Source: M3007 sp965249785 (GTDB taxonomy: Bacteria; Bacteroidota; Bacteroidia; Chitinophagales; Saprospiraceae). From it: a stretch of 64,000 nucleotides of DNA. Under the pieces are notes generated by a model. That model was not told the DNA's origin, made no database searches, and saw nothing but the letters and a program-made list of their open reading frames with translations. Shown here one piece after another: positions 25,967 to 34,919 of this stretch; position 1 is the first letter of the stretch; each line of letters opens with the position of its first letter. The stretch covers positions 595,792 to 659,791 of the forward strand of contig CBDFMU010000012.1 of the NCBI GenBank assembly GCA_965249785.1, in the 5' to 3' direction. The translations under genes and the position numbers were made by a program.

Positions 25967-26437
25967 ATGAATCAAAAAAAATCATTAACGATTTTACTGG
26001 AAGTTATTTGGTGGGTAGCCACAGCCGTAGCAGCTTTTGCCCTGGTTTATCCCATTGATCGTGCCTTGCCAGTCTGGCCTTTTCAAAACTGGAACCTGGC
26101 GTTTATCGTGGTACTGATCACTTTTACCCGGTATATTTTTCTGCTCCAGCACACTTTCCTGGCTAAAAGGCAAGTGCTAAAAGTGGCATTGATCCTGCTA
26201 CTGCTTCCAGTTACTTTCATGCTCGTCAGTGGCCTGCACAGCTTCCTGAATTATGTGGAAGAACAAAGCTGGGATCAGCTTACCGATCACTTGCCACCCG
26301 ACGAAAAACGCGCCATGGAATCTTACATCTGGGGCACGATGGTTTTCTTCGGCGCAGGTAGCATTGTAGCAGCTCCGGTGCTGGCTGGTCGTCTGTTCAT
26401 GTCGGTCTGGCGTACGCGCAATCGCGGAACGGTGTAG
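25967..26437 (+). CDS. Inner-membrane protein of unknown function
   Basis: 156 residues with about four hydrophobic stretches (near 9-30, 42-60, 72-92 and 122-143) and short polar loops. One loop between the last two helices carries the acidic DQLTDHLPPDEKRAMES. No catalytic motif is visible and I do not know the family. It probably shares a transcript with the barrel gene 28 bases upstream, and it converges on the SurA-like gene across a repeat-filled gap. Confidence 0.7.
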   Translation: MNQKKSLTILLEVIWWVATAVAAFALVYPIDRALPVWPFQNWNLAFIVVLITFTRYIFLLQHTFLAKRQVLKVALILLLLPVTFMLVSGLHSFLNYVEEQSWDQLTDHLPPDEKRAMESYIWGTMVFFGAGSIVAAPVLAGRLFMSVWRTRNRGTV

Positions 26438-26440
26438 AAC

Positions 26441-26560
26441 AAGCGGCAAAGGGCAGTAAGCAAAAAAGCAACTATGCAAGCGGTAAAGGGCAAACTATTT
26501 TGGTGTTTGCCGCTTACTTTCTGCTTTTTTGCCCTTTGCCTCCTGCTCCTTGCCTTTTTG
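26441..26560. repeat. GGCAAAGGGC inverted word repeat, likely bidirectional terminator
   Basis: Left words GCGGCAAAGGGCAGTAAGCAAAA and GCGGTAAAGGGCAAA are mirrored by TTTGCCGCTTACTTTCTGC, TTTTGCCCTTTGCC and TTGCCTTTTTGC. It fills the gap between two convergent genes and could terminate both. Confidence 0.7.
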
Positions 26561-26573
26561 CTTTCCTAGTCTT

Positions 26574-28553
26574 TTATTTCTTCACCAGGCTACGTAATAC
26601 TGTCTCATCCACCTTTACCGGGTAGGCTTTCCGCAATTCTTCAATCCATTGCTTTTCCAAGTAATCCTGGTAATCCGCCACTGCGTAGCCACGGGCATCT
26701 TGTAGGCCCTTCGCTGTGGGTGGCTGGATGGATTCTACTTTCAGGAAAGTAGTGGTTTTGGTACTAGTATCAATTTTTACGGGGGTCATAGCACCGGCTA
26801 CCCAAAGGTCGCCGAGGTCTTTGTTTTTCCCCTTCTCGTACATCTTTTCTATTACAGCCACCACATCGGACTTACCGGTTTTATTGAATTTTTTCAACAC
26901 ATCAGCAGCAGGCTTTTTAGCGGCGAACTCCCGAATTTTGTCCACAACTTTCTGGTCGTTGGTTTTGATCGTGTAGATGCTCACTCCGGCCCGTTCGTCC
27001 CATTTATATTTCTGGCTCAGGGTGGATTTGAAATATTTTTCCAGGCCTACGGAGTCGGTGTTTGCCCGATCCCACACGTTTTGCTTGAGGGCTTCAAATA
27101 ACAGAATACCTTCTTCGTACTCGCGCATAAGCGATTTGAATTCCGGGTACTTTTTATCCAATTGGCTTTCTTCGTATTGCATAGCTACCTCTTCCGTCCA
27201 GCCAGTGTATAATTTCTGCACCGTTTCGGCCAAAGGATAGCCGCTACCACGCATCCGCTCCCGGCTGGCACGAGCATTATACTCTTCAAAATCAGCGACT
27301 GTGTATGCTTTTTGTTGACCAAAACGCATCAGTACAGTTTGCGGCTTGGCAGGGTCTGGTTTCCAGCGAAAAGTGAGAAATACGGTGTCTTTTTGGCTGG
27401 CTGTCCACTTTTGCAGGGCATCTGGATATTCCTGAAAGTTGTTTTCTTTTTTAATCCGCGTAATCATACTCTGGCGAGCCACTTCATTACGGCTGTCGCG
27501 TTTTACCCGGTCGCCGAGGCCGCGCTTTACCGTTTCGTAAGATCCAATTGGCCGCTGACTCACTCGTTTGATAATATGCCAGCCAATACTGGACTCGACG
27601 GGGGGGGAGAAATCACCGTCTTTTTGCAAATTGAAGGCGGCATCCTCAAAATTTTTCTGGTAACGATTGATCCCGAAAAAGCCGATATAACCGCCTTTGG
27701 GGGCAGTTGCTTTGTCGTCGGTGTACCGCGTTACCGTTTCTTCCCAATTGGCCCCTTTTTTCAAAGCCATGTATACGCTATCGGCGCGTTGTTTGACCAT
27801 CACGTTTTGTTCCTCGTTGTTGCCTTTGCGAAACAGAATCTGCGACACTTCTACCTCGCCACGCGCCGGACGGAAGCCGTTGACGCGTACTAGATGATAG
27901 CCAGAGGTAGTACGAATAGGTCCCAGTACAGCACCAGGTTTGGCGGCGTAAATGGCCTTTTCCATCGCATAATAGCCATCGGGGAGCATAGCAGTAACAA
28001 AACCGAGGTTGCCCTTATTTTCTTTTACCGTCTTATCTTCCGAGCTGTCCAAAGCTATTTTGTCGAATGCCGAGCCAGCGTTGATTTTACGTAGCAAATT
28101 CATCGCCCGATTGTAGGCGCGCAGGGTGTCAGCGGGTTTTGCATTGCGATCCACGACTACCAGAATATGGCTCACATCCACGTCCTGCAACATCCGGTCG
28201 TATGTTTCCCGGATGAGTTTGTCGGTCACTTCGCGATCTACCAGGTAGGAATTAGCCAATTGACGACGATAACCATCCAGTTCGCTTTTCAGGGAACTGA
28301 TGGTATCCAGGCGCATATCGCGGGCCCGTTGCACTTTCAGTTTGAATTTCGTGTACAGATCGAGGTATTCGCGCAGCGATTGTTCCGAAAAGTCGGCTTT
28401 GTCCTGGTTCGTTTTGCTGTAAATGTATTTAAATTCAGAGGCCGTGACCGGATTGCCGTTAACGGTGAAGAGCACGGGGTCGGGCGTTTGGGCGACCACT
28501 CCGGCTGTGGAAAACAGCCATACGCTCAGGGAAATAAGAAAGTATTTTAGCAT
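26574..28553 (-). CDS. SurA-like periplasmic peptidyl-prolyl isomerase
   Basis: 659 residues with a signal peptide (MLKYFLISLSVWLFSTAGVVAQ). A SurA N-like helical region with a chaperone look (FTVNGNPVTASEFKYIY) is followed by two parvulin domains, about 125-228 and 234-340. Conserved blocks are VSHILV and GNLGFVTAM with GYHLVRV in the first, and VSQILF, GGYIGFFGINR and GWHIIKR in the second. The last 300 residues are helical without an assigned fold. Such proteins escort outer-membrane proteins through the periplasm. It is monocistronic, with an exact promoter element at 28606-28613. Confidence 0.92.
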   Translation of the reverse strand: MLKYFLISLSVWLFSTAGVVAQTPDPVLFTVNGNPVTASEFKYIYSKTNQDKADFSEQSLREYLDLYTKFKLKVQRARDMRLDTISSLKSELDGYRRQLANSYLVDREVTDKLIRETYDRMLQDVDVSHILVVVDRNAKPADTLRAYNRAMNLLRKINAGSAFDKIALDSSEDKTVKENKGNLGFVTAMLPDGYYAMEKAIYAAKPGAVLGPIRTTSGYHLVRVNGFRPARGEVEVSQILFRKGNNEEQNVMVKQRADSVYMALKKGANWEETVTRYTDDKATAPKGGYIGFFGINRYQKNFEDAAFNLQKDGDFSPPVESSIGWHIIKRVSQRPIGSYETVKRGLGDRVKRDSRNEVARQSMITRIKKENNFQEYPDALQKWTASQKDTVFLTFRWKPDPAKPQTVLMRFGQQKAYTVADFEEYNARASRERMRGSGYPLAETVQKLYTGWTEEVAMQYEESQLDKKYPEFKSLMREYEEGILLFEALKQNVWDRANTDSVGLEKYFKSTLSQKYKWDERAGVSIYTIKTNDQKVVDKIREFAAKKPAADVLKKFNKTGKSDVVAVIEKMYEKGKNKDLGDLWVAGAMTPVKIDTSTKTTTFLKVESIQPPTAKGLQDARGYAVADYQDYLEKQWIEELRKAYPVKVDETVLRSLVKK

Positions 28554-28605
28554 GGTATTTGAAAAAATGATTTGATTTTTATGTTAAAAGGCGCGAAAAG
28601 GCGAG

Positions 28606-28613
28606 CAAAGTTA
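28606..28613 (-). promoter_or_regulatory. Promoter -7 element of the SurA-like gene
   Basis: Minus-strand TAACTTTG, an exact TAnnTTTG 52 bases before the ATG. A TTTG lies 12 bases further upstream, which is closer than usual. Confidence 0.5.
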
Positions 28614-28742
28614 GAAACGAGTGGTCAAAACGTCGGGAAGCCTTTTGCGTTTTGTTATCATTAACAGCGGGTTCCAGCGGAGTGCTGGTTAGTCGAGCAT
28701 AAATCCTTGATTTGTAGCATAAAACTACATAACGGCCGACTG

Positions 28743-30452
28743 CTAAGTTTGCTCATTTGGGCGAAAATCCTTGATTTGTAAAGTCAGGCTGCGTTCGCCG
28801 CGCCATTGTTCTTCGCGCAATTGAAAGGCCACATCAAAGGCTTTCCCCTGTACTTGCTCAAATGCCTTCCCCAAGCCAAAGCCAATGGCAGAAAAAACTG
28901 CTTGTCCGTCCGGGTGACGCAGCGAAAGCCGAATGTGGTTGTTGTCCAAGCGGCGGGCATGACCTGTATCCACGACGTTTTCTGCCCAAAATACGGGCGT
29001 GAGGTTGGTGGGGCCAAAAGGCTCAAACTGGCGGAGCGTGCGCCAGAATTTGATGGTCAAATCATCCAGACGCACCTGCGCACAAATATCTATGACTGGC
29101 GTTTCCTGCTCCAGAGTCAGCCGTTCCTGCACTACTTGTTCAAAACGTTCCACAAAAACCGGCACATTATCCAGTGGCATCTGCATTCCAGCAGCGTAAG
29201 CATGACCGCCATAAGTATGAAACAAATCTTCACATTTTTGCAAAGCTGCATACAGATCGAAACCTTGCACCGAGCGCGCCGAACCTACAGCCCGGTCGCC
29301 ACTTTGCATCAATATAATGGTAGGGCGATGGAAGGCCTCCACCAGTCGACTGGCCGAAATGCCAATAACGCCCTTATGCCAGGTTGCATCGAACAGGACG
29401 ATACTTTTGCGTACTTCCCAATCAGGCAGGGCACGGAAACGCCGCTGCGCCTCTTCCGCCATAGATTGATCTACGGAGCGTCGTTCGCGATTGCGTTGCA
29501 CCAGTCTGCCCGCACTTTCTATAGCGGCACTGCGGTCGGCGGAAAGTAAAAGGCGCACTGCATCCCGCGCATCACCCAGACGACCGGCGGCATTGATGAG
29601 CGGCCCTAGGCCAAATACGACATCGCTGATAGTCAGTGGGGAAGGACGGTGGGCGCGATCAAGCAAAGCCCACAGCCCAAGTCGCGGTTTTTGGTTGAGC
29701 CTTTTTAGGCCATAATGCGCCAGAATCCGATTTTCCCCGGTCATGGGAACAATATCACAGGCAATACTGACGGCCACCAGATCGAGCAGGTCATCCAGTT
29801 CTTCGGCGGGCGTATTGTGGTATAAAGCGAAAGCCTGAGCGAGTTTGAAAGCCAGGCCGCAGCCGCTTAAATCGCCATAGGGATAATTGCAGTCAGGTCG
29901 TTTTGGATCAAGGTTGGCCACTGCATCGGGCAGATCGCCTTCGGGCAGGTGGTGGTCGCAGACGATAAAATCAATGCCATAGGACTTGGCCAGTGCCACC
30001 GCTGCATGCGCTTTGATGCCGCAATCCATCGCTACCACGAGGGTACATCCCGTTTCGCGAGCATACTCCACTCCAGCCAGGCTTACCCCATACCCTTCCT
30101 TTTCACGGTCGGGCAAATAATAATCCAGATTGCGATGAAAGCCAGACAGAAAATCGAACATGAGGGCTACGCTGGTGGTACCATCTACGTCGTAATCGCC
30201 ATAAAGCAGAATGCGTTCGTTGCCCTGTACTGCCTGATCCAGCCGCTCGACAGCCACCTGCATATCTTTCATTTCGAAGGGATTGTGCAGATCATCCAGC
30301 GTAGGACGAAAGAATTGGCGGGCCTGTTTATAGGTACTGACACCGCGTTGGACCAACAACTGGCAAAATAAAGTATCAATCCCCAGCACCTCGTGCAGGT
30401 GTTGCACGGCGGTTTCGTCGGCGGGGAGCATTAGCCAGCGGGGGGACAACAT
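28743..30452 (-). CDS. recJ: Single-stranded-DNA exonuclease RecJ
   Basis: A 569-residue DHH-family 5'-3' exonuclease for recombination and mismatch repair. LLYGDYDVDGTTSVALM holds the first metal aspartates, and VAMDCGIKAH and VCDHHLPEGDLP hold the DHH motif. The DHHA1 domain is indicated by TYGGHAYAAGMQM, and an OB-fold follows at the C-terminus. Length is normal. It is divergent from the DUF4293 gene. Confidence 0.96.
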   Translation of the reverse strand: MLSPRWLMLPADETAVQHLHEVLGIDTLFCQLLVQRGVSTYKQARQFFRPTLDDLHNPFEMKDMQVAVERLDQAVQGNERILLYGDYDVDGTTSVALMFDFLSGFHRNLDYYLPDREKEGYGVSLAGVEYARETGCTLVVAMDCGIKAHAAVALAKSYGIDFIVCDHHLPEGDLPDAVANLDPKRPDCNYPYGDLSGCGLAFKLAQAFALYHNTPAEELDDLLDLVAVSIACDIVPMTGENRILAHYGLKRLNQKPRLGLWALLDRAHRPSPLTISDVVFGLGPLINAAGRLGDARDAVRLLLSADRSAAIESAGRLVQRNRERRSVDQSMAEEAQRRFRALPDWEVRKSIVLFDATWHKGVIGISASRLVEAFHRPTIILMQSGDRAVGSARSVQGFDLYAALQKCEDLFHTYGGHAYAAGMQMPLDNVPVFVERFEQVVQERLTLEQETPVIDICAQVRLDDLTIKFWRTLRQFEPFGPTNLTPVFWAENVVDTGHARRLDNNHIRLSLRHPDGQAVFSAIGFGLGKAFEQVQGKAFDVAFQLREEQWRGERSLTLQIKDFRPNEQT

Positions 30453-30644
30453 GATTTTTCGCAGTGAGGTTTTAGGAAAGCGAAGTTGAGACGCTAAAGG
30501 GCGAAAAGGTAATGATTAACCACTTGGCATTTTATAAAAGTATTGTTTTTGCGTGATTTTGTCTTTTTTGAAAGAGAAAGCTAGTCTCCTATTTACGTCG
30601 CTTTTTTAACCATTGGAGAATAGCCGCCAAATAGCGGACGGTCG

Positions 30645-30652
30645 TACTTTTG
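30645..30652 (+). promoter_or_regulatory. Promoter -7 element for the DUF4293 gene
   Basis: TACTTTTG, an exact match about 97 bases before the ATG at 30750. No clear -33 element. Confidence 0.45.
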
Positions 30653-30749
30653 CTTGTCTTATGTAGGCTGCTATTCTTCAGCTAGTGTTCAAATTATCGG
30701 GCAGCGGCTATGTAAACTGTTGTTTATCAACCTTTATCAACCAATTTTT

Positions 30750-31199
30750 ATGATTCAGCGCATCCAGTCTATTTTTCTACTGCTGGCATCCGGCTCCATT
30801 TTTGGGCAGTTTGGTTTGCCTTATTTGCAAACTTCCGCAGACGACCCGGCCCGCACCATGCCTATATTGGCTGATGGCATCTTCAATCCGCTGGATAATA
30901 TTGGCCTGCTGGGTCTTACTATGTTGGCGGGGCTGGCTTCGCTGCTGGCTATTTTTCTGTTTCGCAATCGTTCTTTGCAGAGCAGTTTCACCATTGGTGC
31001 CTTGCTGAGTTCCGGGCTATTACTGGCCTTGGCGGGTTTTACGGCCTACAATACATTGGCATCGTTGCCGCCGGGCGGATCGGCACATTATCAGGCGGGC
31101 CTGGCTTTGCCGGTCGTCGCGCTTTTGTTCCAATGGCTGGCTGGTCGCTCGATCCGCAAAGACGAGCGGTTGGTGCGCTCGGTGGATCGGCTGCGATAG
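30750..31199 (+). CDS. DUF4293 family membrane protein
   Basis: 149 residues from the ATG at 30750 (the frame is open earlier but MIQRIQSIFLLLA is the characteristic family start). Four hydrophobic helices with short loops fit the DUF4293 family, found in Bacteroidota and of unknown role. Its TAG stop at 31197-31199 abuts the stop codon of the convergent fusion gene at 31200-31202 with no base between, so the two transcripts must overlap. Confidence 0.85.
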   Translation: MIQRIQSIFLLLASGSIFGQFGLPYLQTSADDPARTMPILADGIFNPLDNIGLLGLTMLAGLASLLAIFLFRNRSLQSSFTIGALLSSGLLLALAGFTAYNTLASLPPGGSAHYQAGLALPVVALLFQWLAGRSIRKDERLVRSVDRLR

Positions 31200-32882
31200 T
31201 TAGTCCTTCCGCATTTTTTCCAAACGAAGGTAAGATTCCAAAATCGGTGTCAATGCTGCTGGCAGCGGCTCCTTTAGTTGCACTTCGTTGAATACCTGAT
31301 GTGGATGCTTGGCATGATACTCCTGGCGGGCTTCCATCTCTTGCAGCACCTTGATTTCTAAGGGCCAATGGGTCCATTTGGACAAATGTTGCACTAATTG
31401 CAACGCCCCTTCGGCGTAGTTGGCCAAATGACAATTCTTGTCACTCTCTGCGATGTGCACCATTGCTGCGTAGTAACGTTCGAGTATTTCGCAGCAATAA
31501 ATATCCAAATCGGTTGTCCCTGTCTGTGGCGGATGGCTGCCGAAAATACCCGGTTCAAGCGCGCCCGGAATAACCTGAAAGCCGCGTTGTTTCTGGTGCG
31601 AACGCAGCACTTCCTCCGGCGAACGATACAAAAATATAAAAGGCACTTGCGGATACAAGCGGCGCAACACTGGATAGAAAAACAAATGCCAGCTGTCCAG
31701 TTTGATGAAAAGCCGTTGCTCTGCTGGATTTTTACGCTGTCCTAATGACTGAATTACCGCTTTCAGCCAAGTGTCGCTGGAGTAGCCAAACATCAGGGTC
31801 GGATGCTGGTATGGCCACCGCAACACTTGATCAATTACAGCGGCTTCGGAAATTACTACATTGGTTGGGTCAAGGCCCACCAATTGCGATAGTAACGTGG
31901 AACCACAGCGGGAAACGTGAAAAATGAAAGCCGTAGGCGGAATAGAATCCATGTTTTCAACCGCTTCGAGCAGTATATCCAGCGAGCTCAAGCTGGCAAA
32001 TGGCTGGGCATTATAAGAATGTCCATTGCAAATGGAGAGCGTACTCTCCCAAAAAGGTTCGGTAAAGGATTTATCCCCTAAATACATCCAACGACATATA
32101 AGTTGGTCGTTTTCGGCCTTCATTTCCACCGGAAACCAGCCATGTAATGCTGACTCATTAATATGCAGACTAGCGGGAGAACCGTCATTTGCCCGAAGCC
32201 TGGCAATCAACTCTCGCGCCACCTCTGTATCCAGGCTTGTCAGCTGGTCAATGATTTGCTGTCGCGTCCTCTCATCGTATACCGGACCCGCCTGTTCCGC
32301 TTCAAAATTATAGCCAGCCCTGCGAAATAGCTCATCCGACCAGGCATTGCGTTGACCATCAATAATTAAATGCACGCGGCGGGTCTTGCCTTCATGCAAC
32401 ACACTATGCGGCAAGTCGAAGTTGGCATACCAGCACTCTCCCGCCGCCATCGCCAAATCACTTCCATCCACCCGAAATCGCACACCCACATCCGTTTCAA
32501 TGGGAATGTGGAGCCTAAAAATACCCTGCTCGTAGCTTAATCCTACGTCGCGGTGTTCTTTGATCACGCTGCCGGGCGATAAGGAAAGCAGCCGCACAGT
32601 TTCGAGTTCGCAGTGAAATTGATTTAATATTTCCTGAACATAAGGACATTGCGCCAGCAATGGAGTATCCACGTAGCGAGGGCCAGTGCTCGATTCGCCG
32701 GGATGCGCGTAAATATCGGTCGCCTGGCCAGTAGTCGAGCGCAGGGCTATTCCTGTCCATTCCCCCGCGTAGTCGCGCTGATTGAAGTGCTGCGTCCAAT
32801 GGTCCGATTCGCAGACAGCCAAGTCTTGGACCAGGCGTTGCGGATCGAAGATTAGCGGAAGCTGGAAAAAGCGATTATACAT
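31200..32882 (-). CDS. Fusion of aspartyl/asparaginyl beta-hydroxylase-like and sulfotransferase-like domains
   Basis: 560 residues from ATG 32882 (MYNRFFQLPL). The N-terminal half (about 1-185) resembles Fe(II)/2-oxoglutarate aspartyl/asparaginyl beta-hydroxylases. EHRDVG gives the HxD iron ligands (His110, Asp112), LPHSV the second His (159), and RRVHLIIDG the 2OG-binding arginine region. A linker to about 310 follows. The C-terminal half begins with FHVSRCGSTLLSQ, the 5'-phosphosulfate loop of sulfotransferases, and continues with RLFIKLDSWH and FLYRSPEEVLRSH (3'-phosphate loop). The fusion suggests that one substrate is hydroxylated and then sulfated, perhaps a peptide or metabolite. No substrate can be named. 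It stands alone and overlaps no neighbour. Confidence 0.82.
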   Translation of the reverse strand: MYNRFFQLPLIFDPQRLVQDLAVCESDHWTQHFNQRDYAGEWTGIALRSTTGQATDIYAHPGESSTGPRYVDTPLLAQCPYVQEILNQFHCELETVRLLSLSPGSVIKEHRDVGLSYEQGIFRLHIPIETDVGVRFRVDGSDLAMAAGECWYANFDLPHSVLHEGKTRRVHLIIDGQRNAWSDELFRRAGYNFEAEQAGPVYDERTRQQIIDQLTSLDTEVARELIARLRANDGSPASLHINESALHGWFPVEMKAENDQLICRWMYLGDKSFTEPFWESTLSICNGHSYNAQPFASLSSLDILLEAVENMDSIPPTAFIFHVSRCGSTLLSQLVGLDPTNVVISEAAVIDQVLRWPYQHPTLMFGYSSDTWLKAVIQSLGQRKNPAEQRLFIKLDSWHLFFYPVLRRLYPQVPFIFLYRSPEEVLRSHQKQRGFQVIPGALEPGIFGSHPPQTGTTDLDIYCCEILERYYAAMVHIAESDKNCHLANYAEGALQLVQHLSKWTHWPLEIKVLQEMEARQEYHAKHPHQVFNEVQLKEPLPAALTPILESYLRLEKMRKD

Positions 32883-32956
32883 GGTGGATTGTATTGGTTG
32901 AAATTTAGTTTTGCTGATGGAACTGGGCGACAGCAAAATTCCGCACGCCACATTTC

Positions 32957-33642
32957 CTATTCTGTATTTGGCCGGAACGGTGAGTTTTGCAGGTGGATTT
33001 GTACCAATTTACTACAAAAAAACAGGCTGAGATAAAGCGCAAAAGTAGCCAACACCAGCAACCAATCCGACCAGCGTTGGATAATCAATACATCGTAAGC
33101 ACCATGCAACAAGACGGCTAGCCCGAAGCCCTGCGCCAGCAAAATATAACGTCTGGCGGGTCGAATTTAGCTAATCCAGCAAAATAACCGATCACGATAC
33201 CAAACACCAAATGCGCTGGCACGGCGGTAAAGGCTCGCACCAAAATTGTATCAAAACCAAAGCGATACGCATATAAAATATTCTCCATTGTGGCAAAACC
33301 CATCGCCACCAGCACGGCGTAAACGATGCCATCGAGCGGCTCATTGAAAAAACGGTACGGGAAAGCAGCAACCAGCAAAACGAGTCCTTTCCAAAGCTCC
33401 TCATTGCAGGAAATAGCGGCGAAAGCCAATAAAAACGTCGCCCAAGCTTGTTGACGATGCGGATCGAGTTGTGCAAACGTGTACATTTCCGCCTGCACGG
33501 CCGGCCAGGTCGCCAACGCGCCCAATGCGAAGCAAATCACCAGTGGAACCACGCCTTCGCGTTCGTACTTGTCCACCCAAAAGATGCCGATACTAATCAG
33601 CAGACCGGGTAAAATGGCGAGTGGGAGGAGAAATGGGTGCAT
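32957..33642 (-). pseudogene. PrsW-type intramembrane metalloprotease, frameshifted
   Basis: Two overlapping frames together make one PrsW-family protein. The first (33642 to 33118) holds the EExxK motif in CNEELWKGLV, the DGIVYAVLVAMGFATMENIL segment and PAHLVFG. The second (to 32957) continues with LLAQGFGLAVLLHGAYD, the last conserved His/Asp motif. The frame changes near 33156-33162, where the minus strand reads GACCCGCC. Restoring one base would give KFDPxARRYILLAQG. A one-base loss in a short C run explains it, either as a real mutation or a sequencing error. PrsW proteins cut membrane-anchored regulators. Confidence 0.75.
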
Positions 33643-33790
33643 TCAAGTGATTTTGCGTTGGGCTTCTGTATTTACCCGAATCATATTTGTTTTGCCAGCC
33701 AAAAACTGTGAAAGCGTGAAATTATGTCGAATTGGAGCGATGCCGAAAAAATATTATCTGAACGGGTATTCTTTGGTGCTGATCGCCGAG

Positions 33791-33798
33791 TAGTTTTG
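33791..33798 (+). promoter_or_regulatory. Promoter -7 element for the barrel gene at 33831
   Basis: TAGTTTTG, exact match, with TTTG at 33772-33775 (15 bases upstream). The ATG is 33 bases downstream. Confidence 0.55.
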
Positions 33799-33830
33799 CC
33801 CGAACGATTAACTATCCTCTTAAAACACTC

Positions 33831-34547
33831 ATGACTTTCCCCAATTTTTTCAAAAAATTACTGCTTCCTGCTTTTTGCCTTTTTCTACTGATAAATAATA
33901 CTTGGTCGCAGGAGAATCAGCCCACTTCGACTACTAGATTTCCCAATCAGATTGGGCTGGATTTCGCGCCGTTCGTGCGTGGACAACAAGGTTTAGGCTT
34001 GATATACAAACACAAAATCGGGCGGGTAAAAGTCAAAAAATGGCAAAAACAAAGTGCGTTGCGAGCGGTAGCGGGGTTTTACAAAGACCCAATAGACCCC
34101 TATAATTTTCCTTATCACAGAGGAGATACCACTTTTGTTCATGATGGCGGAGGAGATGCAAATCGGTACTTTATCAGTGTAGGTATGGAACGTCAACTTG
34201 ATCGGAAAAAATTCAGGTTTTACTTCGGTGGAGACATTGGCTATCGTGGTAGCACTTATAAATCAACTACTTATATCAATGCTACGGTGAATAATACAAC
34301 TTTTCTATATGATTCCTACGGAGGCGATGTCATTAGTAATGCACCCATAGTATCAGCCTTTGTGGGCTGCAATTATTTCATTTTACCGCGTTTAAGTGTG
34401 GGTGTTGAAGCGCAAATTGCTTTCAGCATTGATTTTTCTACCAGTAAAATCATCCGCGATGGACAAGCGGGTACTCCTTATAAATCTACAGTTTTTGAAG
34501 GGGCGAATGATTTGCTACGGTTTCTGTATTTGAGCTATCATTTCTAA
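33831..34547 (+). CDS. Secreted or outer-membrane beta-barrel protein, unknown family
   Basis: 238 residues. The first 28 form a long signal peptide with a hydrophobic core (LLLPAFCLFLLINNTWSQ). The mature part alternates short amphipathic strands with glycine turns (FYFGGDIGYRG, SVGVEAQIAFSI) and ends in the aromatic-rich LRFLYLSYHF, typical of outer-membrane barrels. I do not recognise the family. It is monocistronic between the broken PrsW gene and nadA. Confidence 0.72.
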   Translation: MTFPNFFKKLLLPAFCLFLLINNTWSQENQPTSTTRFPNQIGLDFAPFVRGQQGLGLIYKHKIGRVKVKKWQKQSALRAVAGFYKDPIDPYNFPYHRGDTTFVHDGGGDANRYFISVGMERQLDRKKFRFYFGGDIGYRGSTYKSTTYINATVNNTTFLYDSYGGDVISNAPIVSAFVGCNYFILPRLSVGVEAQIAFSIDFSTSKIIRDGQAGTPYKSTVFEGANDLLRFLYLSYHF

Positions 34548-34576
34548 ATATCGTTATGAAGGCCTCTCAACACAGG

Positions 34577-34769
34577 GCAAATGCATCAAATAGCCAAGCG
34601 TAAGTCAAATCATCCTGTATCAAGATGTCATCCTGAACAAAGGGAACGAACTGGCCGAGCGCGCAGGTGAATGCCCACGGCTCTCGTGGCCAGATGCTTC
34701 CCTTCGTTCAGCATGACAGCATAAATTGGGACGATTAAGCGTTTTTCGTAGCCATTTTGATGCGTTTGC
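34577..34769. repeat. Long imperfect palindrome containing TGTCATCCTGAAC
   Basis: The outer arms GCAAATGCATCAAA and TTTTGATGCGTTTGC, the middle arms TGTCATCCTGAAC and GTTCAGCATGACA, and the inner arms CTGGCCGAG and CTCGTGGCCAG line up as one nested stem-loop of about 190 bases. It resembles a MITE or REP composite. A shorter relative is at 51456-51550. Confidence 0.7.
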
Positions 34770-34803
34770 TTTGCTCTCAACAGGATTTTCAACCCAAACC
34801 TCC

Positions 34804-34811
34804 TAATTTTG
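34804..34811 (+). promoter_or_regulatory. nadA promoter -7 element
   Basis: TAATTTTG, exact match. The inferred start is only a few bases before the hairpin at 34825, and 100 bases before the nadA ATG. Confidence 0.5.
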
Positions 34812-34824
34812 TTGTTTTATCGCA

Positions 34825-34905
34825 TTTGCGAAACTTTCAAGAGTTTCGTAGACGATCATCTATTCACCACTCAACAAGTTTACGAAACTGAAAAAGTTTC
34901 GCAAA
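34825..34905 (+). repeat. nadA leader hairpins of the word CGAAACT
   Basis: TTTGCGAAACTTT (34825-34837) is the perfect complement of AAAGTTTCGCAAA (34893-34905). Inside, GAAACT/AGTTTC and CGAAACT/AGTTTCG make two smaller stems. All lie in the nadA 5' leader. Confidence 0.7.
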
Positions 34906-34919
34906 CCAGAACCAATTAC

